A stretch of 64,000 nt of DNA. Source: Calliopum simillimum. Lineage: Eukaryota > Arthropoda > Insecta > Diptera > Lauxaniidae. The translations under genes were made by a program, and so were the position numbers. Position 1 is the stretch's first letter. Every line of letters begins with the position of its first letter. This document shows, in pieces, positions 34,351 through 46,392 of this stretch. Location: NCBI GenBank assembly GCA_951812925.1, contig OX638370.1:34591948-34655947 (forward strand). The letters run 5' to 3'. A model generated the notes under the pieces. It ran no database searches. It saw only the letters and a list, made by a program, of their open reading frames with translations, and was not told the DNA's origin.

Positions 34351-37300
34351 GTCCTGAACTTTATTTAGATGATTAAGAAGCGAAATATCGGTCAACAAAG
34401 GGTAACTTTTTACCTTTGACCTTGTGTACCATTAAAACGATTAAACTTAGGTCAAAAGTGTACTTATTCTTTTTTATGCAAAATGTTCTTACCTTTAACT
34501 TTTATTTCGTACAAATTACCATCCGGTCTATAAAAAACGAGATAATTTCGAAAAACTATTTTCATGACCTTTGACCTTAAATGTCTTTATTAGTGAAATT
34601 CAGCGCCCGTTTGTCAATTTTTATATAAATCTTATAATATTATATATATATGAAAATTTCATGCTAGTACTCCCCTCTCCCCCTTTCTATAACCATCTGC
34701 CACTACAACAGGATGCTTTTTGTTCCACTGTATTTGCTGACTTCGCTTGTCTGTTCTTGGCTAACATTGCATTTAACATGGCGTTTAAATTGCATGCGTA
34801 TAATATCCGTCCCTCTTTGCCCCCCACCCCCTCCTGCACTACAATTTGACTATGAGGATGATGGGCAGCAGCAACAGCACCAAGGCACATTCGATTCGAT
34901 ATTGCAGTTTACATGAAGTGGTGGATTTTGCTGTTGCTTTTGCGGTCGGTGCCAGAAAGGATGCCTTGATTGATTATATGTTTGCGAAAGGAAACACTGC
35001 TCACTTGCTGGTAATTAGTGGTGTTGTTAGTGCTTCGATTGTTGTTGGTTGTTGCTGTTGTTGCAATTATTGCTTTCCTGCTTGTTGTAGTAGCTTTAAC
35101 GAAGCATGTAAACTCACCGTAGTGTAATCCTGCACTTTTTTTTCATTCGTTTTGTTTAGAATTGAATACTCCCATGAAGTAGGTACACAATGCATGAGAT
35201 CTCGTTCATCTCGTTCGGTTTTTGACTTGAGAAGTTAAGCCTTCTGTACCACCTCTCTTTGTATTTTTCTACTTCTACTTAAGATGCTCTGTCAGTTTTA
35301 TGTCCAGCGCTGAGATGAACGAGTTCATGTACATCCTCATTTACATTAATGTTGTGGCTATCATTGCCGTTGTTGTTGTTGCTGTTGATAATTTAAGCAA
35401 TTTTTTACAATTTATCGGTGATAATGATTTTATATGTAGCTTACAGACATCATTAAACAGATTTTGACTAGGATGTAGATTGATTTTTTTTTTTTTTTTT
35501 GCTTTTAACCATTAGCCTCCACTTTGCTGTTGCATCTGCACGATTCTCTACAGTTCGATCCTGCAACAGGATAAGACATTGTGGTTGTTCGCCATTATTT
35601 GTTGTTGTTATTGCCGGGACTTCGTGATGTTTGTAATTTTTTCTCTTATCGATTGAAAATAAATTAAATTTTATGATTTCCCACTTTATAACTTCAACTC
35701 CATTGAGTTGTTTAAGGAACCAAAAAAAAAGTGAAGAAAAAAGAAACGACTCTACAGGGCAGTGGGTAAATCTTAAGAGAACAAAAGCAACAACACAGCA
35801 AGAAGCACAGCACTTTATTGAAACGGAAAGTAAAGGAGGCGGTACATTATACTGAGCGGCACAATCACAGCTGAACGAATATAAAAATCGTTAAAAGTTC
35901 AGTCTCAAGGTTTAAAGTTAGTTTTGGTAAACTTGAATTTTCATAACCATAGTGTTGCTAAAAATTGTAGAAATATTGTCTTGAAGAGACTTTATGAAAC
36001 CAAGCAAATATATGATATCTCAAAATAGAACAAAACTTGGCGACCCCGCGACACCGTTTTTTCAAATAATATACAACCTGGTTTTAAACCAGAATTCTAC
36101 CCATCTCCTTACTTCACTCAACGTAGCATTGGTGTTTTTAGGAAAATGGGCCTCTTTTTCTAAAATACCCCTTTGATCACTTCACCGGTCCACTTAATGT
36201 TTTGGTGATTTTAAGGAGATGGCCTTTTTTTTCCAAAATACCGTTTTGTTTCACTAAAACCAGTCTTATATAGGGTCTATCTTACAGACACTGCGGTCTC
36301 TATTACACATTTTATCAACCCCTCTTTCAAAGGCATTGTCACCACCAATGTCCTTGGACGAGTATCTTCATATCCATTATCGTAAAACAGGCACAGAAAA
36401 ACGGTCAAATTTTTGATCTCCATTAGGTTTCTTTGTCAGTATTAGATAATCTCCCAACTCTTCGAGTTGCGGGATTCACGCCCCATACACAATCTTTTTC
36501 AAATGCATTTTTGCAGTTTTGCTTCAGACATAGGGGCGAAGATACCTATGTATTGAGGGAAACCCCTTTAACCTTCTAACGCCATGTTACAAGGCAGAAC
36601 TAGGAGTCTCAGACTGAGTCTCTTTTCTCAGTCTTTTGACTTGTAAATTTCCCCCTTCTACTGTATTTTTGTTAGGTCTTCACTTTCGGACCAGCTAGCT
36701 TAGCGCGTAAATTACAATTTGTTTACTAAAGTATATAAATTAAATACTAGATTCAACGAGAAATTTCTTTCTCAAAATTCTGCAAATGCGATATCAACCG
36801 AAACATCATAAGAGTATGATCTTCATTTAGTGAAGATAGTTATTGAGAAGAATTGTCGTGAAGCTATCTCGCCTTTGATCTCTCTTCGGCAAAATGCTAT
36901 TTGCCATTTAGAGTATGCGAGAACTATCGCCACCTCAAGTGTTTCCATCACATGAAGCTTTTTCGAACAGCGCTGCATTACGAGAGACTTCAAGAAAATT
37001 TCACCGGAATTATGATGAATGTCTTGTTTTTGAAAATCGCTATTGTGTAGCTACATGACAGCACCTATCCATTAACAACGACTCCCGCCAAGTTTTCAAT
37101 TTGGTTTAAGATTTATTATCCATAAAAATTCAAATGTTCACTGATTAATTAGCAATTGCTCAAAAGTCGAAGGTCCATAAAATCTTAAATCCTCAGACTT
37201 TAGCGAAACCTTCCACTAATTTTCTATAACACGAAAGGTTTTCCACTCCAAGTTAAACCTTTTCCACATCGAAATTATCTTTTTCTTAATCAAATTTTCC

Positions 37301-37379
37301 AAAATATATCTTAAAATAAATCTTTTCCCTCCTAGTGCTTCATATTCTAAAAGATCAAATTAAGAACATCTGCTGAGAA
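34351..37379. other. Intron A, unassigned
   Basis: No supportable element or exon. A GTTGTTGTTGTTGCTGTTG-type stretch near 35000-35400 is ordinary for fly introns. Short frames near 34571-35127 overlap in several phases and show no domain. Confidence 0.45.
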
Positions 37380-38265
37380 TACTCTGATTTGAAAAAGTTT
37401 TACTTTGATTAGAAAAAGTTTTACTTTGATTTGAAAAAGGTTTACTTAGATTTGAAAAAGGTTTGCTTTGATTTGGAAAATGTTTGCTTTGATTTGAAAA
37501 AGGTTTACTTTGGTTTGAAAAACATTTACTTTGATTTGGAAAAGATTTACTTTGATTTGAAAAAGGTACACTTTGATTTGAAAAAAGTTTAATTTGATTT
37601 GAAAAAGGTTTACTTTGATTTGAAAAACATTTCCTTTGATTTGAAAAAGGTTTACTTAGATTTGAAAAAGGTTTACTTTGTTTGAAAAAGGTTTAATTTG
37701 ATTTGAAAAAGGTTTACTTTGATTTGTAAAAGGCATAATTTGATTTGAAAAATGTTTACTTTGATTTGAAAAAGGTTTACTTAGATTTGAAAAAGGTTTG
37801 CTTTGATTTGAAAAAGGTTTACTTTGAAGTGAAAGAGGTTTACTTTAATTTGAAAAAGGTACACTTTGATTTGAAAAAAGTTTAATTTGATTTGAAAAAG
37901 ATTTACTTTGATTTGAAAAACATTTACTTTTATTTGAAAAAGGTTTACTTTGATATGAAAAATGTTTATTTTGATTTGAAAAAGGTTTACTTTGAAGTGA
38001 AAGAAGTTTACTTTAATTTGAAAAAAAGGTTTACTTTGAGTTGAAAAAAGGTTTACTTTAATTTGAAAAAGGTTTACTTTGAAGTGAAAGAGGTTTACTT
38101 TAATTTGAAAAAAAGGTTTACTTCGATTTGAAAAAGGTTTGCTTTGATTTGAAAAATGTTAACTTTGATTTGAAAAAAGTTTGCTTTGATTTGAAAAAAG
38201 GTTTACTTTTATTTGAATTAGGTTTACTTTGATTTGAAAAAAGATTAATACGATTTAGAAAAGTT
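37380..38265. repeat. Satellite of about 22-bp units, GATTTGAAAAAGGTTTACTTT
   Basis: About 40 head-to-tail units like TTTGATTTGAAAAAGGTTTAC are present, varying at a few positions (GTTTGC, ACATTTAC, GAAGTGAAAGAGG variants). Some variants recur in the same order, for example GAAGTGAAAGAGGTTTAC at about 37828, 37995 and 38082, hinting at larger duplications inside the array. There is no coding meaning and no unique spacers, so it is not a CRISPR array. Confidence 0.9.
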
Positions 38266-38509
38266 TAGTTTGGAATAGAAAATTTGCCAATTTTGCCAAA
38301 GAAGATACTTAAAATTATCACGGACTTGAATAAAAAGGATTTTCATCAGCACTTTCGTTAGATCTAGGGCAATGTATTTGTGCCTCTAAAGTTTTGCTTT
38401 TCAAAATAAACTTATCTTTTCTAAACGCAGTACTCATCTTGAAACTACCGTCAAGTACTAAATCAGAAAGGCGTCTGGAGCATTACCACTCAAATATCTT
38501 TTAGTTGGT
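38266..38509. other. Intron A, unassigned
   Basis: No supportable feature. Confidence 0.5.
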
Positions 38510-38730
38510 TGATTTAGTCCGTATCAGTTATCCCTGAAGTAACGAGATCGCTTATGCTTGTGGCAGGTTGGTTTTTCGCACATAGTGGGTACGAGGTTTG
38601 TCTCCGAAGACTTCTTATACTCCAGGCAATTGTTTGAAAGGTGGCAATTGCAAAAAACGTGTTAAACATCGTTCTCGTCTCCAGAACAGTCAGAACAGAT
38701 AGGGTCTGTTTCATCCTCAAGCGATAGAGG
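38510..38730 (-). pseudogene. Possible decayed LINE ORF2 C-terminus
   Basis: On the minus strand the pieces DETDPICSDCSGDEND and HVFCNCHLSNN recall the Cys/His cluster found at the C-terminus of some insect non-LTR retrotransposon proteins. A stop lies between them. The match is short and could be chance. Confidence 0.25.
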
Positions 38731-39422
38731 TGTGGATGCCAGAGGGTCTGAATTCATCTGAATTGTCAAGATTTTAGTCTGATGTCCAATGTCCGGATAA
38801 GTCGAAATATGTTTAGATAAAATTCGGATTGAAAAAATAAAATTAGAAAATCAAATAAAAATATTTAGGATATAAAAATCTACTGCCTCATGTGCAACGC
38901 AAGGGATTTCATTATTTTCTGCTTCGGATTTGAATTATTTATAGCTGACTAACAGTATAAAGCCTACATTTAAAAAGTGAAAAAAATTATGGTAAAAAAT
39001 CTGTTGCGAAAAATGAAACCATTAAAATTTTCAATGAAGATGAAGTGTTTATACTTTCAACAGAGAATATAAAGGGCTTATTTATGTTTCGTAACTTTAC
39101 TATGGTGAACCAGACTTTCATTCAGCGGCGGTTTTGTTTAAATAAAACACTGAAATATGTCTTTCTTTTTCAAAAAATTTAAATTTCTTTGTTCAGAGAA
39201 ATCCACATTTTATTCTAAAAAACCAAGATTTTTTTTGGTCCAAAATTCCAGACGAAGCCCATTTTATATCTAGCAAACCTAGACGGAAGTATTTTTTTTT
39301 TTCCACTAAGCCTCTCCTCTTTTCCGAGGTTTTCGTATTTTGTTGCTACTCTTGGAATCATTCAGATAATGTCATTCTGGTATATGGTAGTGATGATGAT
39401 TTGATAACTATTACCAAATATA
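38731..39422. other. Intron A, unassigned AT-rich sequence
   Basis: No supportable feature. Confidence 0.5.
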
Positions 39423-40407
39423 CAGGGTGTATTACATAAAGTTACGAAGCTTCTGGGAGGTGATAGAGTAGGCCTAGACTAATAAAAAATTGCACCTAGA
39501 GGGGGGGTCTAAAATGTACCCCTGAGGAGTTATAGGATTAAAACTGATTTTCTGACTTGTTTCAGAAAAAAAAAATTTTTTGGATCACCCTAACGTTTTA
39601 GAGAAAACATTTCTATGGCAAAGTTTTAGCTAATTGTAAGAGCTTTCAGACAGTGCATACGGTTTATAGGGTTTAAAAGAATTTCGCAAACTGCTGGACC
39701 TTTAATGATAATATTTTAATTTTTTTTCCCAATTTTTTGACCTTGTCGCCATTTTAGTATGAAAAAGATCCTATTAACATACACCTTAATATTTTTTTTG
39801 TAAACCTCGTTCAATTTTTACAAGTTTGTTAGTTTAATGTCCGAAAAAATACTTTTCAAGAACAATTCGTTTGAAGGCTCCAGTAGATAAAAGACAGCGC
39901 TGCACATCATATGCAGCGCAACGCTTGCGGGTGGCCCTTGTGTTATGTAGAAAAGTGTTTTTTTCTGACCTCAAACTAACAAATTGGTAAGACATATGCA
40001 CCACAAAATTAAAGAAAATTGAGCGAATTTTTCAAAAAAAATATAAAAATTTTGTTAATAGGATCTTTTTCATACTAAAAAGGCCACTTAAGTCAAAAAA
40101 TGGGGAAAAAAATTAAAATATCAACTTTAAAGCTCCAGAACTTTGCAAAATCGTTTTAAGCTCTATAAATAGTATACACTATCTGAAAGCTTTTACAGTT
40201 AGCTAAAACTTTGCCATAGAAATGTTTTCTCTAAAACGTTAGGGTGATTCAAGTAAATTTGTTTTCTAAAACAAGTCAGAAAATGAGTTTTAATCCTATA
40301 ACTCCTGAGGGGTACATTTTAGACCCCCCTCAAGGTGCAATTTTTTATTAGTCTAGGCCTATTCTATCACCTCCCAGAAGCTTCTTAACCTTATGCAATA
40401 CACCCTG
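39423..40407. mobile_element. Fold-back element with inverted arms of about 360 bp
   Basis: The ends CAGGGTGTATTACATAAAG and, inverted, CAGGGTGTATTGCATAAGG begin arms that are complementary over most of their length (about 39423-39790 against 40050-40407): the GAAGCTTCTGGGAGGTGATAG, TGTACCCCTGAGGAGTTATA and GGATCACCCTAACGTTTTAG stretches all have their complements. The 250-bp centre is unique and non-coding. A TA lies just outside the left end (39420-39421). Truncated relative: 965-1393. Confidence 0.75.
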
Positions 40408-40940
40408 TTTATTACAACTTTTCTCGACTCAGCTCATTCTTCCTCACTAACTCAAAGTATTTAAATGAATAAAGCTGTTATAACTCCACATCAATGTGTC
40501 ATAAATCTCAGAGCATTGCTTGTTAGAGTAACTTTTTTTATTACAACTCATAAATTATACAGCAGTGATGCGCAAATCTTAATTTTATCTCGTTATAATC
40601 AAATTATTACATAAGAAATAATACATCTTCCTTAGCCATCTTTTGTAGTCACATTTACTCGTATTTTGCTTTTTATCTGCTGTCGCTTCTCTTGCCAGTC
40701 AGTCCCTTGTTCGAGTTGATTTTACTGCTACTTTGCATGTTCACACGCCACATTTCAAATGCTGCCAAAACTCATACTACAACAGAGATCTCTTTGCACT
40801 GCACCGCCTTGCCCACCCTGTTTGTGGTAGTCAACCCCGACTCTCGTTTGCACATTTATTGATTTCTGCCCTTTTTTGTATTCAGTAGCCAATGCTTTGT
40901 CTCGTTTTGTTTTGTTTTTTCCGTCGGGAAACTGTACTAA
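40408..40940. other. Intron A, unassigned
   Basis: No supportable feature. Confidence 0.5.
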
Positions 40941-41311
40941 CCCAATGTGCACAAAAACGGATGAGGATCCGTTTCGAATCCATTACGAGTTCATAAAGGT
41001 ATAAAAAACGTAATCCGCGGTAACGGATCCATTTCGAACCCGTAACGTACATCAAAAACGAATTCAAAACGCTTTGTTTGGACAAAAAAAAAAAAAACAT
41101 TTTGAAGCGCTTATTAGCGAATAAAAAAAAATTAAATTCCGCAGTGCGGGCCCGTTTCGAATCCGAAACTTATGTAAAAACGAATTCAAAACGGATTTGC
41201 TTTTAAATATGTTAATGCTGTATATTTACAGAAAAAAACCGTTTTGATGCGCCTATTAGCAATTAAAAAATAATAAAAAGAAAAAAAGGAAGAAAAATAA
41301 TGGGTAAAAAT

Positions 41312-41345
41312 CCACCTCTGGCAGGATTCGAACCTGGGCAAATCC
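41312..41345 (-). other. tRNA T-arm-like fragment
   Basis: The minus strand reads CCCAGGTTCGAATCCTGCC, a near-perfect B box/T arm. No A box is found at the usual distance upstream, so this is only a fragment. Confidence 0.35.
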
Positions 41346-41668
41346 GTTTCGATTCCGTAAATACTTCAAATACGAACTCAAAACGGATTTGCTTTATTTA
41401 ATTTTTATGATAAAAAAAAATATTTTTGATTTGTTTTTATTTTTTTCTTTTTATTTTATTGTGTATGATTTTTTGTAAACTTTTCTAACTCTGTTTGAAA
41501 AATGTTTTTGATTCCAAATTTGAGTATATAACATTTTTTATCAAAAGAAGGGAAGAAAAACAACACAGAATACTTATAAAAAAACAACAGAAATTTGTTT
41601 AATATACAAACTTTAAATCTCAACATCAAATAAGTCTACATCAGTTAAGTAAATATCGTATCGACCAA

Positions 41669-41758
41669 TAGCCTAGTTGTCTAACGTCTCGTGTATGAAA
41701 GAGTAATACCCCGGGAGCATGAGTTCGACTCCCGGCCGGGCTAGTAATTTTTTTTTTT
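41669..41758 (+). other. tRNA-like sequence with pol III-type signals
   Basis: An A-box-like TAGCCTAGTTGTCTA at 41669 is followed about 45 bases later by GAGTTCGACTCCC (B-box-like), then GGCCGGGCTA and a run of 11 T. The first seven bases TAGCCTA can pair with CGGGCTA at six of seven positions (one wobble), as in an acceptor stem. However the T arm prefers a 7-bp CCGGGAG/CTCCCGG stem, not the standard 5-bp one. So a decayed tRNA gene or a tRNA-derived SINE head is more likely than a working tRNA. Confidence 0.4.
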
Positions 41759-42028
41759 TAATTAAAAATAAGCGCTTCACCCTGTTTTCTTTTTTTTTTA
41801 TAAGCAGCATTAACATTATTAAAAGCGAATCCGTTTTGAATTCGTTTTTGATGTACGTTACAGGTTCGAAACGGATCCATAAAAGAAGAAAAAACGATTC
41901 GTTTTTTTTTTAGGAATCCTTCCCGCAAACGGATCACTAACGGATACGTAACGGATTCCGTAACGGATAAAAAGAACGAAAATATGAACCCGTTACGGAT
42001 CCGAAACGAGTCCGTTTGGCACACTGGG

Positions 42029-43744
42029 AAGGGCCATAGACGGGGGCGCTGTGCGAGCCATGTTGTATTTTACTCCTCCAAATAAATAAAACATTTTAAT
42101 ACGTTCGTAAATCTACATTTGAAATGTGCAAATTTTTGTTATTCAATAGCCAGCGTGCGATACAAATCGCTGTGAAGTTATTCATAGGGTCCACAGGCGC
42201 AACTAAGGAGTCCATGCAGCAGCGCGGCACAGACAGGCAGCCAATATTTGAATCCTTTTTTAATGACATTTTCATATTGCCAGCCAGCCAGTCAGCCAAA
42301 TACAGTGCAAAATAAAAGGGACACAAACCGAAAAAGTAAATAATAAATTACGCACGTTTTCCGTCGGTACCAAAAAATATGAGTATGATATTTTACACTT
42401 AAAATTTCAAATGATATTGTCGGCGCTTTTAATTAATTCATAGATATTAAAAAATAAAATGGAAAAATGTGGGAAGTATGCAAAACAAACGTGTCGTTAG
42501 GGACATTAAATTGCAAGTCGTATTTCATCTAAACTTTATGCTATTGCCATTAATTTTAAAAAGCTTTTTTCGTATTTATTTGCCATAAAATTTTGCATTC
42601 AGGTTGTAAAAAGATAAAACTCAAAATAATGATATGGAAAAATAAAAGATAGAAAGGTAGTTAATGGTTGATTATGTCGAAACATGCGGAATGCTCAGAA
42701 ATATATGTATTGTGACATAAGTGCAAAATAGTGTTGCATAAATTTAGAAATAAAAATAAACAACAAAAGTGTATGTTCAGTACACCCTGTTAGACAGGCG
42801 CCATCTAACGTAAATTGGGTTAAGCTTATCATATCACGAAAATTTGCCTTATCCACCATTCAGTCAATTTGGCGCCAAAGAAATATTGAGAACAATTGAG
42901 AATGCTGTACTGCCAAGTTACATGTAAAGCGAAGAGTGGAAAGAACAAAACAACTAACAGAAACAAAGTGGTAACAATTAGAGTAAAATGTTGCAACATC
43001 TCAACGTAGACAACAGAATTACGAGCACATTTCTATTACTTATATTAAGCTGTATAGAGATTTACAGGAACCATCGAGAAAAGTTTCAAGTAGCGCCTTA
43101 TAACGCCGCAAATGGAAAATGCAACGAGTTTAGTATTTTTTCAACTGGACCTTGACAAAAATTAAATATTGTAAACCATGTAAGCAACAGAATCTAGTCT
43201 ATAACTGTACTTCTGCTAAATGGAACTTTCAAAAACTATCTTTCTATGGAAAATAATAACCTGTCTAATGCAATTATGCACACAAAACCACTGCCAAGAC
43301 GAAAGTCCCCGAAGGAGCCTTTTGACTTGAATGATTCTATTTGGTTACTGACTTTCATGACAGAAATTCTTTTACAGTGTGTTTAGCTCCATACAATTTG
43401 TAACTGATGGTCCAAAGGGAACGTTTTCCTTTATGCTTCCCAAGATGATAAGACTTCCTAAAAAACGCTTAGCCACTTTGCCTCTTATGTCCATGTTGAG
43501 TTCGGTTTCACATTCGGAAGTATATGATAGGTGTATGTTATTGCCAAAAAAATGGCACTTGGAGGCTGTGAGCTGATTCAATTGCACTTACAGAGATATA
43601 GCTAGCCTTTCCCAATAAAATATATCAGAAAAAATACCTGGGGTTGCAGTTACCACATTCCATACCGAAGGTTCAAGCGAAAGCATTTAAATCCGAATTT
43701 ATTCGGGGAGCTAGATGGGCTTGAGCATGCAAAACTAAAGGCAA
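42029..43744. other. Intron A, unassigned
   Basis: No supportable gene. ACACCCTGTTAGACAGGCGCC near 42783 resembles a transposon end, but no partner was found. Confidence 0.45.
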
Positions 43745-44395
43745 TTAAAAAGAATAGTTAGATCAGAGTAGAATAAATAGAAAGAATAGATAGATCAGAA
43801 TAAGTGGAATAAAATACTATCGAACAGATGGAACAGAATCGATAGAAAAGAATAGATAGAATAGATGAATTAAAAGAATAGATAGAATAGATAGAAGAGA
43901 TAGAATAGATAGAATAGATAGAATAGATAGAATAGATAGAATAGATAGAATAGATAGAATAGATAGAATAGATAGAATAGATAGAATAGATAGAATAGAT
44001 AGAATAGATAGAATAGATAGAATAGATGGAATAGATAGAATAGATAGAATAGATAGAATAGATAGAATAGATAGAATAGATAGCATAGATAGAATAGATA
44101 GAATAGATAGAATAGATAGAATAGATAGAATAGATAGAATAGATAGAATAGATAGAATAGATAGAATGGATAGAATAGATAGAATAGATAGAATAGATAG
44201 AATAGATGGAATAGGTAGAATAGATAGAATAGATAGAAAAGATAGAATAGATAGAACAGATAGAATAGATAAAATAGATAGAATAGATAGAATGTATAGA
44301 ATAGATAGAATGGATAGAATAAATAAAATAGTATAAAGAATAGATAGAATGGATAGAATAGAATAGAAAAAGAAAAAGAAAAAGAAAAGAAAGGA
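43745..44395. repeat. AATAGATAGA microsatellite
   Basis: About 600 bases are almost uninterrupted 10-mers of GATAGAATA, with rare variants (GATGGAATAG, GATAGCATAG) and an AAAAGAAAAAG tail. The minus-strand open frames of 89 and 203 codons here (LSILSI and YLFYLF repeats) are consequences of the 10-bp period, which does not create stops. Confidence 0.95.
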
Positions 44396-46196
44396 CTAGA
44401 ATAGAATTGGCAACTCAATTGATTGTACCTTAAACCCCAAATAACGTAAAACTGGATATTGCCACAAGCTGTGTTGATCAATTCTATTCATCATCCTCGC
44501 GCTTAAAACCCGTTATTGGTTTTTATAACCGATTATGAAGGCATCTTTTTACGAATCTAAGTTTTTTTTCTTTTTCATCTCTTCGGGATTTTGAGCTGTT
44601 CTTTCTTCAAAGTGCAAAAATCGCTTTCTATTCTATTATTTATTTTTGTCGGGTATTTTTCGTTGCCAGTATTAAAAGTGACGTACTTTCCTATCCAGCT
44701 AAAAGCGAAAACGTATTATCGCAGTGGATTAAAAATCCCATCCTAGACTGAAAAAAAACCGAACCAATCTGCGATGGATTTATTGATATAATGATTTTAA
44801 AGAATACCCTTGACGATCCTGAGATAAAAATTTGTAGTTTATTTTGCATATCTAAATGTCTGGGCAATTTTGTCAGCATAAGCGAGATTTTCCAATTTTT
44901 CATTAATTTTTCATCGGATTTATCTATCGGCCTTAACCAGAATTTTATTTAAATTGCCATAAAGAATGTTAAGAAAGACTGTAGGTAAGATTAAGCAATC
45001 TGCCAGACAATTCATTGAGAACTTGTTTCATCGAAGATAATGCTGAAGTATTGAAATTTGGCACTGTTGATTTGGTACCGAATAAGCCAAAAGATCTGCA
45101 AACTCTAAAAAACAGTAAAGAAGTGCAATATTCTAAAAGAAATTGACAATTTCATCTTCACGTTGCGATTCTCCGGATTGACCTAATTCTAAAGCTTTGA
45201 AAACATTCCATCAACTGCTCACTAAATCCTTCAAACACCCTGTTTTAAAAAATTTTGTACAAAATTAAGTTGACAGCAGTAATATCACGTTCGTTGTTCA
45301 TTCTTCCTCGCAAAAAAAGTGAAAAAAAAAAACAGAAATAATTTGATACATTTTACGAGTGCCGGTTTAATGCTGAAGCACATGACAAACATTTCGAAAT
45401 TTCAGCACGGTTGATTTCATATTTAATGGGATTTTCCATGTACCTGAATCTGAAACTTTATTTTGGCAGTTCTTCAGAATGCTGATTATTGAATTCAGAA
45501 ATTCAATACATCATAGCACTCACTGTGCAGTGTGTGCTTCCGACATCCTGCCGCCTTCAAAAAAAAAAAAAGCAGCGAGCGCACAATGATGACGATGGCT
45601 CAACGAACGGCTTTTTATGTCAACTCTGTATTGGCAAAGCCAAAGAGATCAACTTCGATTTTATGAGTGCATTTTAGAAAAGATGCGATAAGACACGCAC
45701 ATGAAGCTGCTACATACAAACGTTGAGTTTTTGGAATGGAAGGAATGGCACACCCATCGTGACATTTTATGTAGATGACGAAAGATTTACCAAAAAGTGG
45801 GTGGCAATCTTCATACACATGCATGTATTATATACATAGTACGAAGAAGAAATGGAATTCCGCAAACATTCAATTGAGATGTAACGCTCAAGGGTGCTTA
45901 CGAAATTTTGCCTTTTAAATTTGCATATATGCAAAATCTCATAAACGACACAAAGGCAAGGTAGGATGAAGTAATGGTGGAAAGGTAGTAGATAGTCTAT
46001 GGTTAGATACGTTAAACTGAAAATTTTGTTGCATCTAAAGTGCAATCATTTGAAAATTTGAATATCACTGGATAAATATTTGCTTTGAAATGAACAGCTC
46101 TCGGGTTATTTCACAGCTCTGTGCATCGAGTATTAGCTTTATTATTTTGTGATAGTTCCTTTTCATTAATTCTAATGTTGTCTTTTTCTTTTTTAG
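44396..46196. other. End of intron A, unassigned
   Basis: No supportable element. The end shows a good polypyrimidine tract, TCTTTTTCTTTTTTAG, at the acceptor (46196). Confidence 0.5.
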
Positions 46197-46392
46197 ATAA
46201 AAATGTTTTAGATGCTCCACTACCCGGTGAAGGTTCACCCGGCGAGATGGGCAAACCCGTAGTACTGCCAACAAATTTAACTGCAGAAGTGAAAAAGGCC
46301 GTTGATGATGGTTGGACGAATAATGCCTTCAATCAATATGTCTCAGATATGATATCGGTGCATCGCTCTTTGCCTGATCCACGTGATGCTTG
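46197..46392 (+). CDS. Pgant-family GalNAc-transferase, coding exon 2
   Basis: The exon adds two bases to the split codon Asp163 and encodes residues 163-227, then two bases of Trp228. It contains GSPGEMGKPV (about residues 175-184), a conserved feature before the catalytic domain in this family, and NQYVSDMISVHRSLPDPRD, which aligns with the xSDxIxxxRxxxDxR stretch in GalNAc-transferases. An Asn-Leu-Thr (about 189-191) is a possible N-glycosylation site. The acceptor is TTTTTTAG at 46196; the donor is GTAAGT at 46393. Confidence is high because the reading frame joins both neighbours and the motif order is right. Confidence 0.9.

Larger units (their letters stand above)
40941..42028. mobile_element. 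AACGGATCC-rich TIR element with tRNA-like insertions
   Basis: The ends CCCAATGTGCACAAAAACGGA and, inverted, CCCAGTGTGCCAAACGGA are related. The subterminal parts are packed with variants of GGATCCGTTTCGAATCCGTAACG in both orientations, and the phrase AAAAACGAATTCAAAACG occurs inverted at both sides. No transposase frame is present. Inside are two sequences with RNA polymerase III B-box character, listed separately. No clear target duplication was found, so the family is unknown. Confidence 0.55.

Noticed and set aside
34571..35127. Overlapping + strand frames near 34571-35127
   Set aside because: They are in several phases, lack domains and do not connect in phase to the Pgant exons.
37380..38265. 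Possible CRISPR-like array
   Set aside because: Units follow one another without unique spacers, and the genome is eukaryotic; it is a satellite.
42783..42803. ACACCCTGT resembling a mariner-type terminus
   Set aside because: No inverted partner was found nearby.
43817..44481. Minus-strand open frames of 89 and 203 codons
   Set aside because: They consist of LSILSI and YLFYLF repeats forced by the AATAGATAGA microsatellite; no protein evidence.
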